33,644 bases of DNA from Candidatus Kuenenia stuttgartensis. GTDB taxonomy: Bacteria > Planctomycetota > Planctomycetia > Isosphaerales > Isosphaeraceae. The position numbers and the translations under genes are program-made. Under the pieces are notes generated by a model. It did no database searches, had not been told where the DNA came from, and saw nothing but the letters and a program-made list of their open reading frames with translations. The stretch lies in assembly GCA_945872325.1 (NCBI GenBank), contig CAMBZY010000002.1, forward strand, positions 1-33,644, in the 5' to 3' direction. This document shows, piece after piece, positions 1 to 8,104 of this stretch. The number at the start of each line of letters is the position of its first letter. Position 1 is the first letter of the stretch.

Positions 1-117
1 GAGAGTCTGAGACGATTGAGAGAAGGTTTTGACAAGTTCCAGGTTCATTCGAATGAACGAGTCGGGCGACTGCTGCTGGATTCTGGAATTTCAAGGCTGG
101 AACCATCTGAGAGTTGA
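1..117 (+). CDS. C-terminal end of a gene cut by the window start
   Basis: Frame 1 is open from the first base to a TGA at 115-117, giving 38 residues rich in Arg, Leu, Glu and Ser (it ends RLEPSES). Alternating charged and hydrophobic residues look like the end of a helical cytoplasmic protein, but there is no motif to name a family. No start lies inside the window, so this is either the tail of a longer upstream gene or a chance open frame. The two overlapping opposite-strand frames at about 91-342 are less convincing. Confidence 0.4.
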   Translation, partial: ESLRRLREGFDKFQVHSNERVGRLLLDSGISRLEPSES

Positions 118-380
118 TTCGTAATTGCGGTGGGGAAGGACGAGGCGGGGATTTGAGATAGGAAATCGTTGTTTCGTCCAGCTGATAGGGGATCCAGACT
201 GGTTTTTCAAGTTCCGGTGGATCGAAAGATCGACAGGGACGGATGTTGACAGTTCAGGAATTGGGATTGTTGGTTTGTGTCTGGCGGATCGCTTTGGCCG
301 CCTTTGTTTCAAAGCACTCCGGCTACCCATGGTGTAAGCCATGAAGCCTCTGACGACATTGATAATTAGGATGGTGACCT

Positions 381-1052
381 GTGAACGACAAATCTGTTAA
401 ACCTGCGGCTTCCGTTGCAGAAGAAACCCAACAGCCATGCTGGACATTTCTGAGCAATCATGCGCTTGTCATGATGTGCCTCGTGGACGACCCTACCGTC
501 CGGATGCGTGATGTGGCCGTTCAGGTCGGTATTACGGAACGTGCTGTCCAGCGAATTCTGACGGAACTCGAGGAAGGCAAATACCTTCAGCGCCATCGAG
601 AAGGCCGTCGCAATTTTTATATTGTCGATCTGACTCAGTCGATGCGACATCCGATGACCCGAAATAGTCGCGTCGCCGACCTGCTCAGACTTCGCCTGAG
701 GAGCAACGATTCCCCTCAGATTGGAGGAGTCATTCCAGAAAACAGCCGAAGGCCGCGCCTCAGTCAGGCTGCGAATGGAACAAGTTACGGCCGACGTCGT
801 GGACCTGTGCCTCGCCAGATCACCCCCATCGAACCAGCTTCGGAATCGAACGGTTCAACCCATAACGGGGTCGCTCACAACGGGGTTGCACATAACGGAG
901 TGGCTCTCAAAGAAATCGCACTCAACGGGGTCGGTCCAAAGGAAAAAGAGCTCAATGGTGCAGCTCATAACGGCAAAAAATCCGTTTCCGCAGTCACAAA
1001 GAAAAAGGTCGCAACTCGCGGGCGAATCGCCAAATCGGTTTTAACCGCCTAA
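381..1052 (+). CDS. Winged helix-turn-helix regulator with repetitive basic C-terminal tail
   Basis: This 223-residue protein starts at a GTG (381) with a short AGG about 10 bases upstream. Residues about 22-95 form a MarR/ArsR-like winged helix: WTFLSNHA, a recognition-helix segment VGITERAVQRIL, and a wing with GRRNFYIV. This resembles small single-domain helix-turn-helix proteins common in actinobacteria and planctomycetes. The rest is low complexity: about residues 110-150 are basic and disordered, then HNGVA/LNGV units repeat several times, and the end is Lys/Arg rich (KKSVSAVTKKKVATRGR). The tail may bind DNA non-specifically or be a flexible linker. No ligand-binding domain is visible. 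It appears monocistronic, followed by a large palindrome before the next gene. DNA binding is well supported; targets are unknown. Confidence 0.85.
   Translation: MNDKSVKPAASVAEETQQPCWTFLSNHALVMMCLVDDPTVRMRDVAVQVGITERAVQRILTELEEGKYLQRHREGRRNFYIVDLTQSMRHPMTRNSRVADLLRLRLRSNDSPQIGGVIPENSRRPRLSQAANGTSYGRRRGPVPRQITPIEPASESNGSTHNGVAHNGVAHNGVALKEIALNGVGPKEKELNGAAHNGKKSVSAVTKKKVATRGRIAKSVLTA
856..975 (+). repeat. Short in-frame tandem repeats coding HNGVA / LNGV units
   Basis: Degenerate 15-base units (cataacggggtcgct, cacaacggggttgca, cataacggagtggct) stand side by side and then continue in diverged form (ctcaacggggtc, ctcaatggtgca, cataacggc). They encode the HNGVA-type repeats in the tail of the winged-helix protein. 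Similar units suggest growth by slippage or unequal crossover, so the copy number may vary between strains. Confidence 0.7.
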
Positions 1053-1120
1053 ATTCAGTCGATCTTGCAATTCCTGCTGGACGAGATCCAGGATTCGCGT
1101 CACAATGACAATCTGAAAGT

Positions 1121-1180
1121 CGATCAACACCATCCGATTTCGTCTCGTTGCAACGAGACGAAATTCGATGGTGTTGATCG
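1121..1180. repeat. Near-perfect 60-bp palindrome (30-bp arms, no loop)
   Basis: The left arm 1121-1150 and right arm 1151-1180 are reverse complements at 28 of 30 positions; the centre is cgtctcgttg|caacgagacg. It lies between the winged-helix gene stop (1052) and the Ycf46-type gene. No T-run follows (gcccataatt), so it is not a standard intrinsic terminator. It could be a cruciform-forming element, an RNA stem at the 3' end of the upstream transcript, or a copy of a small dispersed palindromic repeat. Confidence 0.85.
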
Positions 1181-1262
1181 GCCCATAATTTTGATCACGC
1201 CCGTTGCTGCGTGACAAAATCGAATGCTTTTTGACGTTGAATCATCCGAAAAAGTGAGCTCC

Positions 1263-2786
1263 ATGTCAGGTTCCTTGACTCGAAGAATGAGCCTCCTGCT
1301 GCGAGCTGGTCACCGAATCCTCGGCTTGGAAACGGATGACGAACCGACCGCACTGGCGGAAGTTCGGGCACTCGCCGACGACCTCCAACAGCCCCTCTGG
1401 GAATGGTCCTGTACTGAAGGACTTGTGCGCACACGACCTGCGCCACGTCCCGGACAGGCTCCAGCGACGATACCAGCCCATTCCGCAACCAAGGCACTGG
1501 GACATGTTTATCAGGCACAAGAGCCTGTTCTATATGTCTTTAAAGACCTTGGTCCACACGCGAATGATCCGATCGTGATCCGCCAGCTCCGTGATTTGGC
1601 CGACCCGGGAACCACTCGCAGCGCCGGAGTCATTCTGGTTGATTCACAACCGCTTCCCGACGAAGTTCGCAAGCTTTTGATCAGTCTAGAGTTACCAAGG
1701 CCTAAGCCTGAGGATTTGGAACGGATTGTGAAGGCGTCGTTTCAGAGGGTGAAAACCGAGATCGAAGCCCAACCCAACGCCCCCAAGGTCGAGGCCAAGC
1801 TCACTCGAAGGGAAATGGACCAGCTTGTCAGCACCCTCCGAGGCCTGAACGCGACCGATGTCTCGCGAATCATCACCACCACCGTTCTTGACGATAACCG
1901 TCTTTCAGCAGAAGACTTACCTCGTATCGTTGAAGCCAAGCGAGCCTTGCTCGGCTCCAGCGGTTGCCTGGAAACGATCGAAACTGAATTGAACGAAGTG
2001 GAATTGGCGGGTTTGGGCCGATTGAGGGACTGGCTGGAGGCCCGCCGATTAGCCTATTCCCCAAAAGCTCGCGCTTTTGGACTCGAATATCCACGCGGAA
2101 TTCTGCTTCTGGGAATTCAAGGGTGTGGCAAAAGCCTGTGCGCCAAACTGGTCGCCCGCCAGTGGAACATGCCTCTTCTAAGGCTTGACCCCAGCGCACT
2201 TTACCAAAAATATGTAGGAGCAACCGAAGGCCGGCTCCGCCAAGCTTTACAGCAGGCCCAGGCCATGGCCCCAGTCGTTCTTTGGATTGATGAAATCGAA
2301 AAAGCGTTCGCTTCCGCCGCAGCCACATCCGCCGACGGAGGCCTCTCTCAGCGCATGTTTGGAACCCTCCTGGCCTGGATGCAGGAGCACCGACACCCGA
2401 TCTTTCTGGTCGCCACCTCCAACGATATCTCGGCCCTCCCGCCTGAACTCATGCGAAAAGGCCGGTTCGACGAGATCTTTTTCGTCGATCTTCCAGGCAA
2501 TAAAGCCCGCCAGTCTATCCTCTCAGCCCACCTGACCAAACGCCAGCGTGACCCTTCGAAGTTTGATCTAACAGCCCTCACAGAAGCGACTTCAGGATTT
2601 TCCGGCGCAGAGATTGAACAGGCCGTGATCGCTGGCCTATACGATGCTTTTGCAGCCTCTGTGGAATTGCAAACATCGCATATCCTGCAATCAGCCCAGC
2701 GAACCCAGCCTCTCTCAGTTGTCATGCGTGAAAAAATCGTGAGCCTGCGAGCCTGGGCGGCCAATCGTTGTGTGCCTGCGGAATGA
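1263..2786 (+). CDS. ycf46: AAA+ ATPase of the Ycf46 type
   Basis: The protein has 507 residues from the ATG at 1263. The frame is open from an ATG at 1224, but 1263 matches the usual family N-terminus, which begins shortly before the LLLRAGHRILGLET segment. Residues about 1-200 form the Ycf46-type N-terminal domain. The AAA+ module follows: Walker A GIQGCGKS near residue 284, Walker B VVLWIDEIEKAF near 339, sensor-1 VATSND near 383, and the arginine-finger segment MRKGRFDEIFFVDLP near 397-410. A C-terminal helical lid contains SGFSGAEIEQAV. Ycf46 is known from cyanobacteria and red-algal plastids, where it has been linked to regulation of photosynthetic carbon use, but it also occurs in non-phototrophs. 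It is probably a soluble hexameric remodelling ATPase; its client is unknown. It has no operon partner here. Confidence 0.88.
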   Translation: MSGSLTRRMSLLLRAGHRILGLETDDEPTALAEVRALADDLQQPLWEWSCTEGLVRTRPAPRPGQAPATIPAHSATKALGHVYQAQEPVLYVFKDLGPHANDPIVIRQLRDLADPGTTRSAGVILVDSQPLPDEVRKLLISLELPRPKPEDLERIVKASFQRVKTEIEAQPNAPKVEAKLTRREMDQLVSTLRGLNATDVSRIITTTVLDDNRLSAEDLPRIVEAKRALLGSSGCLETIETELNEVELAGLGRLRDWLEARRLAYSPKARAFGLEYPRGILLLGIQGCGKSLCAKLVARQWNMPLLRLDPSALYQKYVGATEGRLRQALQQAQAMAPVVLWIDEIEKAFASAAATSADGGLSQRMFGTLLAWMQEHRHPIFLVATSNDISALPPELMRKGRFDEIFFVDLPGNKARQSILSAHLTKRQRDPSKFDLTALTEATSGFSGAEIEQAVIAGLYDAFAASVELQTSHILQSAQRTQPLSVVMREKIVSLRAWAANRCVPAE

Positions 2787-2928
2787 GTCGAATCAAAGGC
2801 TGAATCGGAGATTCTTAAACCTTCAAGGCTTGAAAAGCGTTTCGGATATCAGCATGATGATCATGTGAAAGTGTCCTGAAATTCTCAATTGATGTGCCAG
2901 TTTCAAGCCTGATTAAGCCGACAAGTCT

Positions 2929-5900
2929 ATGCTCACAAACATCAGTCCGACCAACCTTGTGCCTCAAATCAGATGGAATCAGCGATTGATTTCATTGACA
3001 GTTTGCATTTTAATCGTACTCGTCTCTATATCAAAGTCTTTATATGCCCAGAACAACACGCCCGAGATTGCATTAAGTAAAATGCAGATGGCCGATGGCC
3101 TCAAAGCGACCATAGTCTCTTCAGAACCTCTTGTCAAACAACCTGTTGCCATCGACTTTGATGATCGTGGCCGGCTTTGGGTCATTCAATACCTCCAGTA
3201 TCCAAATCCTGCCGGTTTAAATCGCATTAAAGTCGACCGATTTAGTCGAACCCAATACGACCGGATTCCCGAACCTCCACCACGTGGTCCAAAGGGATCT
3301 GACAGGCTCACGATTTTAGAAGATAAAAACGGCGATGGCCGTGCCGATGCATCGCACGACTTTATCTCAGGTTTAAACCTCTCCACAGGGTTTGCATTTG
3401 GTGATCAGGGTGTTTACGTACTTCAGGCCCCTTATTTATTGCATTATAAAGACTCCAATCAAGACGATATCCCCGACTCAGATCCAAAAGTCCTACTGAC
3501 AGGCTTCGGGATGGACGATGCCCACAGTCTGGCCAACTCCCTGACCTGGGGCAACGACGGTTGGCTCTACGGCCTTCAAGGCTCAACCGTGACCGCAAAG
3601 ATTCGAGGGATTGAATTTCAGCAAGGTATCTGGAGGTACCATCCGCCCACCGATCGGTTCGAGCTTTATGCCGAAGGCGGTGGAAATATGTGGGGCCTTG
3701 ATCTGGATCGTTCCGGGAACCTTTTTGCAAGCACCAATTTTGGTCCTCATATTGCATTGGATGTTGTGCAGGACGCCTATTACTGGAAGCAGTTCGGAAA
3801 ACATGGGCCTCTACATAACCCGTTTGCCTATGGTCATTTCGATCATATGACTCACGAGAATCCCAAGGGCGGCCATGTGACAGCTGGTGGGATTTTTTAT
3901 GAAGCGGATCAGTGGCCATTAAAATACAGAGGGAAATATATTGGGGCCAATGTGCTATCGCACTGGGTCTCTGCATTTGATTTAATTCCAGAGGGGTCAA
4001 CATTCAAGACAAAACAAACGGATTTGATTTTAAACAGCAATGATCCATGGTTTGCTCCAAATGATCTGGCTCTAGGAGTTGATGGGAATATTTATGTCGC
4101 GGACTGGCACGATGAAAGGATGGCGCATCCAGACCCTGATGCTGACTGGGACCGTACCAACGGACGGATTTATATGATCAAATCAGCCACCGACCAAAAA
4201 CCTGGAATGGGCTTGATTGGTGATATTTCAAAACTAGGTACATTCCAACTGATCGATGGATTATCAAGTCAGAATATTGCAATTGTTCGTCGATCACGAC
4301 GTATTTTGAAAGAGCGTCATGATAAAGAGTCGATCACATTATTAAAATCAGCCTGGGATCATCCCAATACATCAGAACAATTGCGGCGCGAAATATTATG
4401 GACACTGATATCGCAGCAATCTCAGGAGATTAAAGCCAGCGTCGTGACAGATGATTTGCTGAAGATTTGTTTAAATAATAGAGACGCAGTGATTCGCCGA
4501 TCGGCGATCCAGTTCATAGGTGACCGAAATACAACTGTTTCCTCAGATCTTGAGACTGCTCTAATTAAGTCGATCGAAAAAGAAACAGATTTAAGAATCT
4601 TGGGACAATATGCTGCAACTACTGCCCGAATAGGATCTATCGTGATTTGGGAGTCGGTTGTCAGACGCTCATCGAGCATATCAAATGATCCACAACTTGC
4701 ATTACGACTCTGGTGGTCATCGGAAAAAATCGCTCGATCAAACCTAAAACAAATGGCAGGATCTTTGGAACGACTGGATCATGAGAATGTACCAGTCATT
4801 GATCAGACCATTCTGCCACGTTTTATTCAAATGCTGGCTAATCAGGGTGGCGAATTTGCAGGTGATTGGCTGGCAAAGATGTTAAAATCATCTAAACCAT
4901 TACGAGATCGACGGTTGGCGATCATTCTTGAATCGCTGCGTGGAGCATCTCCAAAAATCTCAGGAAAAATGTGGTCGGATTATATGACAGAAGTGTATGG
5001 CGCTGAACCAGAAAATATCATTATCTGGGAAATTGCAGCAAGAATGGGACGATCAAAACCGCGTGAAGATGCTTCGAAGATTATGGTTCAAGAGCAATCC
5101 TCGATTCCAGAAAAAACATTGGCAGCGTATTTGCTTACGGCTGCCGATTTAAAATGGGAAAACTGGTCATCACAATGTTTATCGTTATTAAAATCACCCT
5201 CCTTGATCACAAGAAATGCCGCATGGCAGGCGATGGGTCGATTGATGGGGGACCGAGAAATCGATGTTATGATAAGAGAATATCCAGAATCGTCAAATAC
5301 GATGAAAGCTCAGATTCGCGATTTATTGCTCTCTCGGCCTGATGCCTGCCAGAAGATTCTTGAGGCAGTAGAAATCAGCAGGATTCCGAAAGCAGATTTC
5401 GAATTGAATCAGGTCGGCAGAATTGAAACCCTTGGTTCGTCTGCTTTAAAAGAGAAAGCGATCAGGATTTGGGGGCGGGTACAGGCTGCAACTCCGGAAG
5501 AACGGTTGGCTGAAGTCCGACGATTAAATAACGATTTAAGGGCTGCTGAGGGTGATATTACAAAAGGGCGTGTTTTATTCATCAATAATTGTGCCCGCTG
5601 CCACAAGCTGAATGGCGAAGGAAATACAATCGGACCGGAACTCACGGGTGCCAACAGAACCGATCGGCAATGGCTATTGACAAGCCTGGTGGATCCATCA
5701 GGAGTTGTTCGCAAGGAATACCAGACCCAGATTCTGGAGTTGAAAGATGGTCGGGTGCTGGACGTTTTGATCATATCTCAGACTGGGGGCCTTTTAAAGG
5801 TAATTGATTCTCAGGGCAACGAGTCACAGGTGGTTGCCAGCGAAGTTGCAGACCGGCGCGATTCACCCACATCACTCATGCCTGATGGACTTTACAAACT

Positions 5901-5964
5901 TTTCAAACCACAAGAACTGCGAGATTTATTCGCATATCTTCAGAAAGTCGAAGGATCAAAATGA
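2929..5964 (+). CDS. Exported PVC-type heme-binding protein: beta-propeller, HEAT repeats, cytochrome c
   Basis: This 1011-residue protein has a Sec signal peptide (hydrophobic stretch about residues 22-37, likely cleavage after YAQ near 41). Residues about 45-420 resemble the glucose/sorbosone dehydrogenase-like propeller (LWVIQYLQYPNP, NDLALGVDGNIYVADWHD). This is the N-terminal domain of the planctomycete/verrucomicrobial membrane-bound dehydrogenase family. Residues about 430-860 are helical HEAT-like repeats. The C-terminus is a class I cytochrome c with CARCH at 888-892; Met984 in LMPDGLY is the likely distal ligand. It probably acts outside the cytoplasm as a redox-linked oxidoreductase, substrate unknown. 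It leads a gene run: its TGA overlaps an ATG of the next frame (ATGA at 5961). Much of the HEAT region is AT-rich compared with the replication genes. Confidence 0.9.
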   Translation: MLTNISPTNLVPQIRWNQRLISLTVCILIVLVSISKSLYAQNNTPEIALSKMQMADGLKATIVSSEPLVKQPVAIDFDDRGRLWVIQYLQYPNPAGLNRIKVDRFSRTQYDRIPEPPPRGPKGSDRLTILEDKNGDGRADASHDFISGLNLSTGFAFGDQGVYVLQAPYLLHYKDSNQDDIPDSDPKVLLTGFGMDDAHSLANSLTWGNDGWLYGLQGSTVTAKIRGIEFQQGIWRYHPPTDRFELYAEGGGNMWGLDLDRSGNLFASTNFGPHIALDVVQDAYYWKQFGKHGPLHNPFAYGHFDHMTHENPKGGHVTAGGIFYEADQWPLKYRGKYIGANVLSHWVSAFDLIPEGSTFKTKQTDLILNSNDPWFAPNDLALGVDGNIYVADWHDERMAHPDPDADWDRTNGRIYMIKSATDQKPGMGLIGDISKLGTFQLIDGLSSQNIAIVRRSRRILKERHDKESITLLKSAWDHPNTSEQLRREILWTLISQQSQEIKASVVTDDLLKICLNNRDAVIRRSAIQFIGDRNTTVSSDLETALIKSIEKETDLRILGQYAATTARIGSIVIWESVVRRSSSISNDPQLALRLWWSSEKIARSNLKQMAGSLERLDHENVPVIDQTILPRFIQMLANQGGEFAGDWLAKMLKSSKPLRDRRLAIILESLRGASPKISGKMWSDYMTEVYGAEPENIIIWEIAARMGRSKPREDASKIMVQEQSSIPEKTLAAYLLTAADLKWENWSSQCLSLLKSPSLITRNAAWQAMGRLMGDREIDVMIREYPESSNTMKAQIRDLLLSRPDACQKILEAVEISRIPKADFELNQVGRIETLGSSALKEKAIRIWGRVQAATPEERLAEVRRLNNDLRAAEGDITKGRVLFINNCARCHKLNGEGNTIGPELTGANRTDRQWLLTSLVDPSGVVRKEYQTQILELKDGRVLDVLIISQTGGLLKVIDSQGNESQVVASEVADRRDSPTSLMPDGLYKLFKPQELRDLFAYLQKVEGSK

Positions 5965-5999
5965 GGTCTCGGAAATTCATAGAAACAAAGGGGAATCAG

Positions 6000-7067
6000 A
6001 TGTCAGGCACATTCCAACGACGTAAATTTCTGGCAGCTGGTGCAGCAGCGCTTTACTCAGGTTTTAAAAAGACTGAGGCTGCCGATCCATCATCATATGT
6101 GAATGAGTTAAAGCCAGTTCGGGTGGCCCGACCGATTTTAAGCGATTTTCCACATTATGTTGAGCCAATCAAGTGTGAGACCAGGTTTGAATCGCCCATA
6201 TTGATTAACGACCCCGACGGTGAGTTGCATGTTCGTGCATGGAGATGGAGTTATAATGCTCGAGGAATCATTGAAATACCAAACCGGTTGAATGCGAACC
6301 AAACGGCTGTGATCGTAGTTCATCCCTGGGGGATTGATGACGGTCAGGGATGGCGTACGCCTCAGCCATCTGGAGTTGCATTTCAATGTACTCCTCAAAA
6401 AAACCGTCTGGTGCTTCAACATGCCCGCGATGTGATTAATCCGCTTTTGAAACGACTTCGTGGTAAAGCACGTCTGGTTGCTTATAGTCTTCCAGGCAAG
6501 GAAGATCCGATTCGCGATAAAGTATATCGATCATGGAATTCCCAACCGACTGCAGCGATGCGAAAAGAGGGGTTGCAGGAATTGCATAGAAAGCTTGAGG
6601 CCTTTGAATATAAAGGCGAACCGCTCCCAACAGAGATCAAGATTGATCCTGATCATCCGATTCAATCCTATTTCAAAGCATTTCCTGGGCTTGATGCCTC
6701 ATCGAAATATGATCATGAAGGGTTCTGGGAATTACCTGTACCCGTGATGTCGTCGATTGACGTGGCTTTAAATGATCTGGTGATTTATGATGGTGATGGA
6801 TACGGAAAACTTCGCGACCATTTAAAGCAGATGGGAATCCGCCACATTCTGCTTGCTGGATACAACACGGATATGTGTGTTTGCAAAACGACAGCTGGCT
6901 ACGAAAATTTGCAGCAGGATTTCAATGTATTTCTGGTAGGTGATGCAACGATTGCAACTTTTCCTGGACAGGATTCGCCACGCCATGCCACAAATGCATC
7001 CGTAAGCTTTGCAGCCCTGAATTTAATGATCACACAGAGTTCGTGGATTGAAATGAAACGAAAATGA
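6000..7067 (+). CDS. Tat-exported isochorismatase-like cysteine hydrolase
   Basis: From the ATG at 6000 the protein has 355 residues. This start has a good ribosome site (aaagggga, about 6 bases before) and places the twin-arginine motif QRRKFLAAG at residues 6-14. The ATG at 5961, overlapping the upstream stop, has its own AAGGA and would add 13 residues, so both starts are possible. A Tat signal is followed by an isochorismatase-fold domain: a first strand with AVIVVHPWGIDDG, and the nucleophile strand AGYNTDMCVCKT with Cys293 in the usual catalytic place. The end has VGDATIATFPG and DSPRHATNASVSFAALNL, typical of the family's last helices. Members hydrolyse small amides or vinyl ethers; the substrate cannot be told. 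The next gene starts inside its stop (ATGA, 7064). Confidence 0.85.
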   Translation: MSGTFQRRKFLAAGAAALYSGFKKTEAADPSSYVNELKPVRVARPILSDFPHYVEPIKCETRFESPILINDPDGELHVRAWRWSYNARGIIEIPNRLNANQTAVIVVHPWGIDDGQGWRTPQPSGVAFQCTPQKNRLVLQHARDVINPLLKRLRGKARLVAYSLPGKEDPIRDKVYRSWNSQPTAAMRKEGLQELHRKLEAFEYKGEPLPTEIKIDPDHPIQSYFKAFPGLDASSKYDHEGFWELPVPVMSSIDVALNDLVIYDGDGYGKLRDHLKQMGIRHILLAGYNTDMCVCKTTAGYENLQQDFNVFLVGDATIATFPGQDSPRHATNASVSFAALNLMITQSSWIEMKRK

Positions 7068-8065
7068 AAAAAAAGAACCAGATCACACGTCGGCAGATGA
7101 TCGGATGCTCAGGCAGTCTTGCACTCGGAACATTCATGACTGGCAAAGGTTATGGCCAGGATAAGAGTGGTAAGGCGAAGATTGTGATCTCTCTGGATTT
7201 AGAGATGAGTCGTGAATTCCCGACCCGCGACCAGATGCACTGGGATTATGAGAAAGGCAATCTGGACCAACCGACAAAGCGATATGCTGTTGAGGCAGCA
7301 AGACTTGTGAAGAATGGTGGTGGACTGGTCCACTTTTTCGCACTTGGGCGGACGATGGAGCAGCCTGATGTTTCGTGGTTGAAGGGGATTATGGACGATG
7401 GTCATGTGGTTGGCAACCACTCATATGATCATATCTATTTGCTTGCAAAGTCGGTTGAAGAATTACAATTCCGGTTCAAGAGGGCGCCGTGGTTGCTGGA
7501 GGGTCGTTCTGTGGCCCAAGAAATTGAGCGTAACATTGTGATCGCCGAGAAGGCGTTTAAAAGTCGTTTGGACTTACAGAGACCGGATGGGTTTCGCACG
7601 CCGGGTGGGTTCCAGACAGGTCTTCATGGGCGTGAGGACTTGCAGAAAATGCTTTTGAAGATGGATTATACGTATGTGAGCAGCGTTTATCCCGCACATG
7701 CAAACACGAAGCCTGGTGTCAGGCCTGATGAAGCGGTGTTTCAGTCGATTGTGGAGTCGCAGGCGAAAGCGCAGCCTTTCAAATATCCGACAGGTCTTAT
7801 TGAAATTCCGATGAGTCCGATCAGTGATATTGGCGCTTTTCGGAATGGTCGATGGCCGTTGGAGGATTTTATGGAAGCGGTTCGGCGGGGCCTGGAAACT
7901 GTGATTGAAATGGGCGGGGTTTACGACTTTCTGGCTCATCCATCGTGCTTGGTGGTGAGCGATCCTGAAATGAAGACTTTGAAGATGATTTTGAAAATCG
8001 TCGAGCAGAATAAAGCGAAGGCATCGATTGTAACGCTTGGGAAAATTGCGAATTACATGAGCTAA
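7064..8065 (+). CDS. Tat-exported polysaccharide deacetylase (NodB/CE4-like)
   Basis: The protein has 333 residues and starts inside the stop of the previous gene. A twin-arginine signal is visible (ITRRQMIGCSGSLALG, residues 7-22), ending near GYGQ. The NodB-type motifs are present in order: motif 1 as SLDLE (Asp45, Glu47) in place of the usual TFDDG; motif 2 as NHSYDH with His119 and His123, the expected metal ligands; motif 3 as GFRTPGG with Arg178; and the late histidine in FLAHPS (His292). It probably removes acetyl or formyl groups from an extracytoplasmic saccharide or related amide through a divalent metal. The altered motif 1 places it in a divergent branch. Its operon partners suggest an envelope or scavenging role. 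Confidence 0.87.
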   Translation: MKKKNQITRRQMIGCSGSLALGTFMTGKGYGQDKSGKAKIVISLDLEMSREFPTRDQMHWDYEKGNLDQPTKRYAVEAARLVKNGGGLVHFFALGRTMEQPDVSWLKGIMDDGHVVGNHSYDHIYLLAKSVEELQFRFKRAPWLLEGRSVAQEIERNIVIAEKAFKSRLDLQRPDGFRTPGGFQTGLHGREDLQKMLLKMDYTYVSSVYPAHANTKPGVRPDEAVFQSIVESQAKAQPFKYPTGLIEIPMSPISDIGAFRNGRWPLEDFMEAVRRGLETVIEMGGVYDFLAHPSCLVVSDPEMKTLKMILKIVEQNKAKASIVTLGKIANYMS

Positions 8066-8104
8066 GGGCTGACTTTCGTCGATCTAACGCCTAAAGTATT
8101 ACTG

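Noticed and set aside
91..342. Overlapping opposite-strand frames of 70-83 codons near the window start
   Set aside because: They overlap each other, lack motifs and ribosome sites, and have arbitrary composition.
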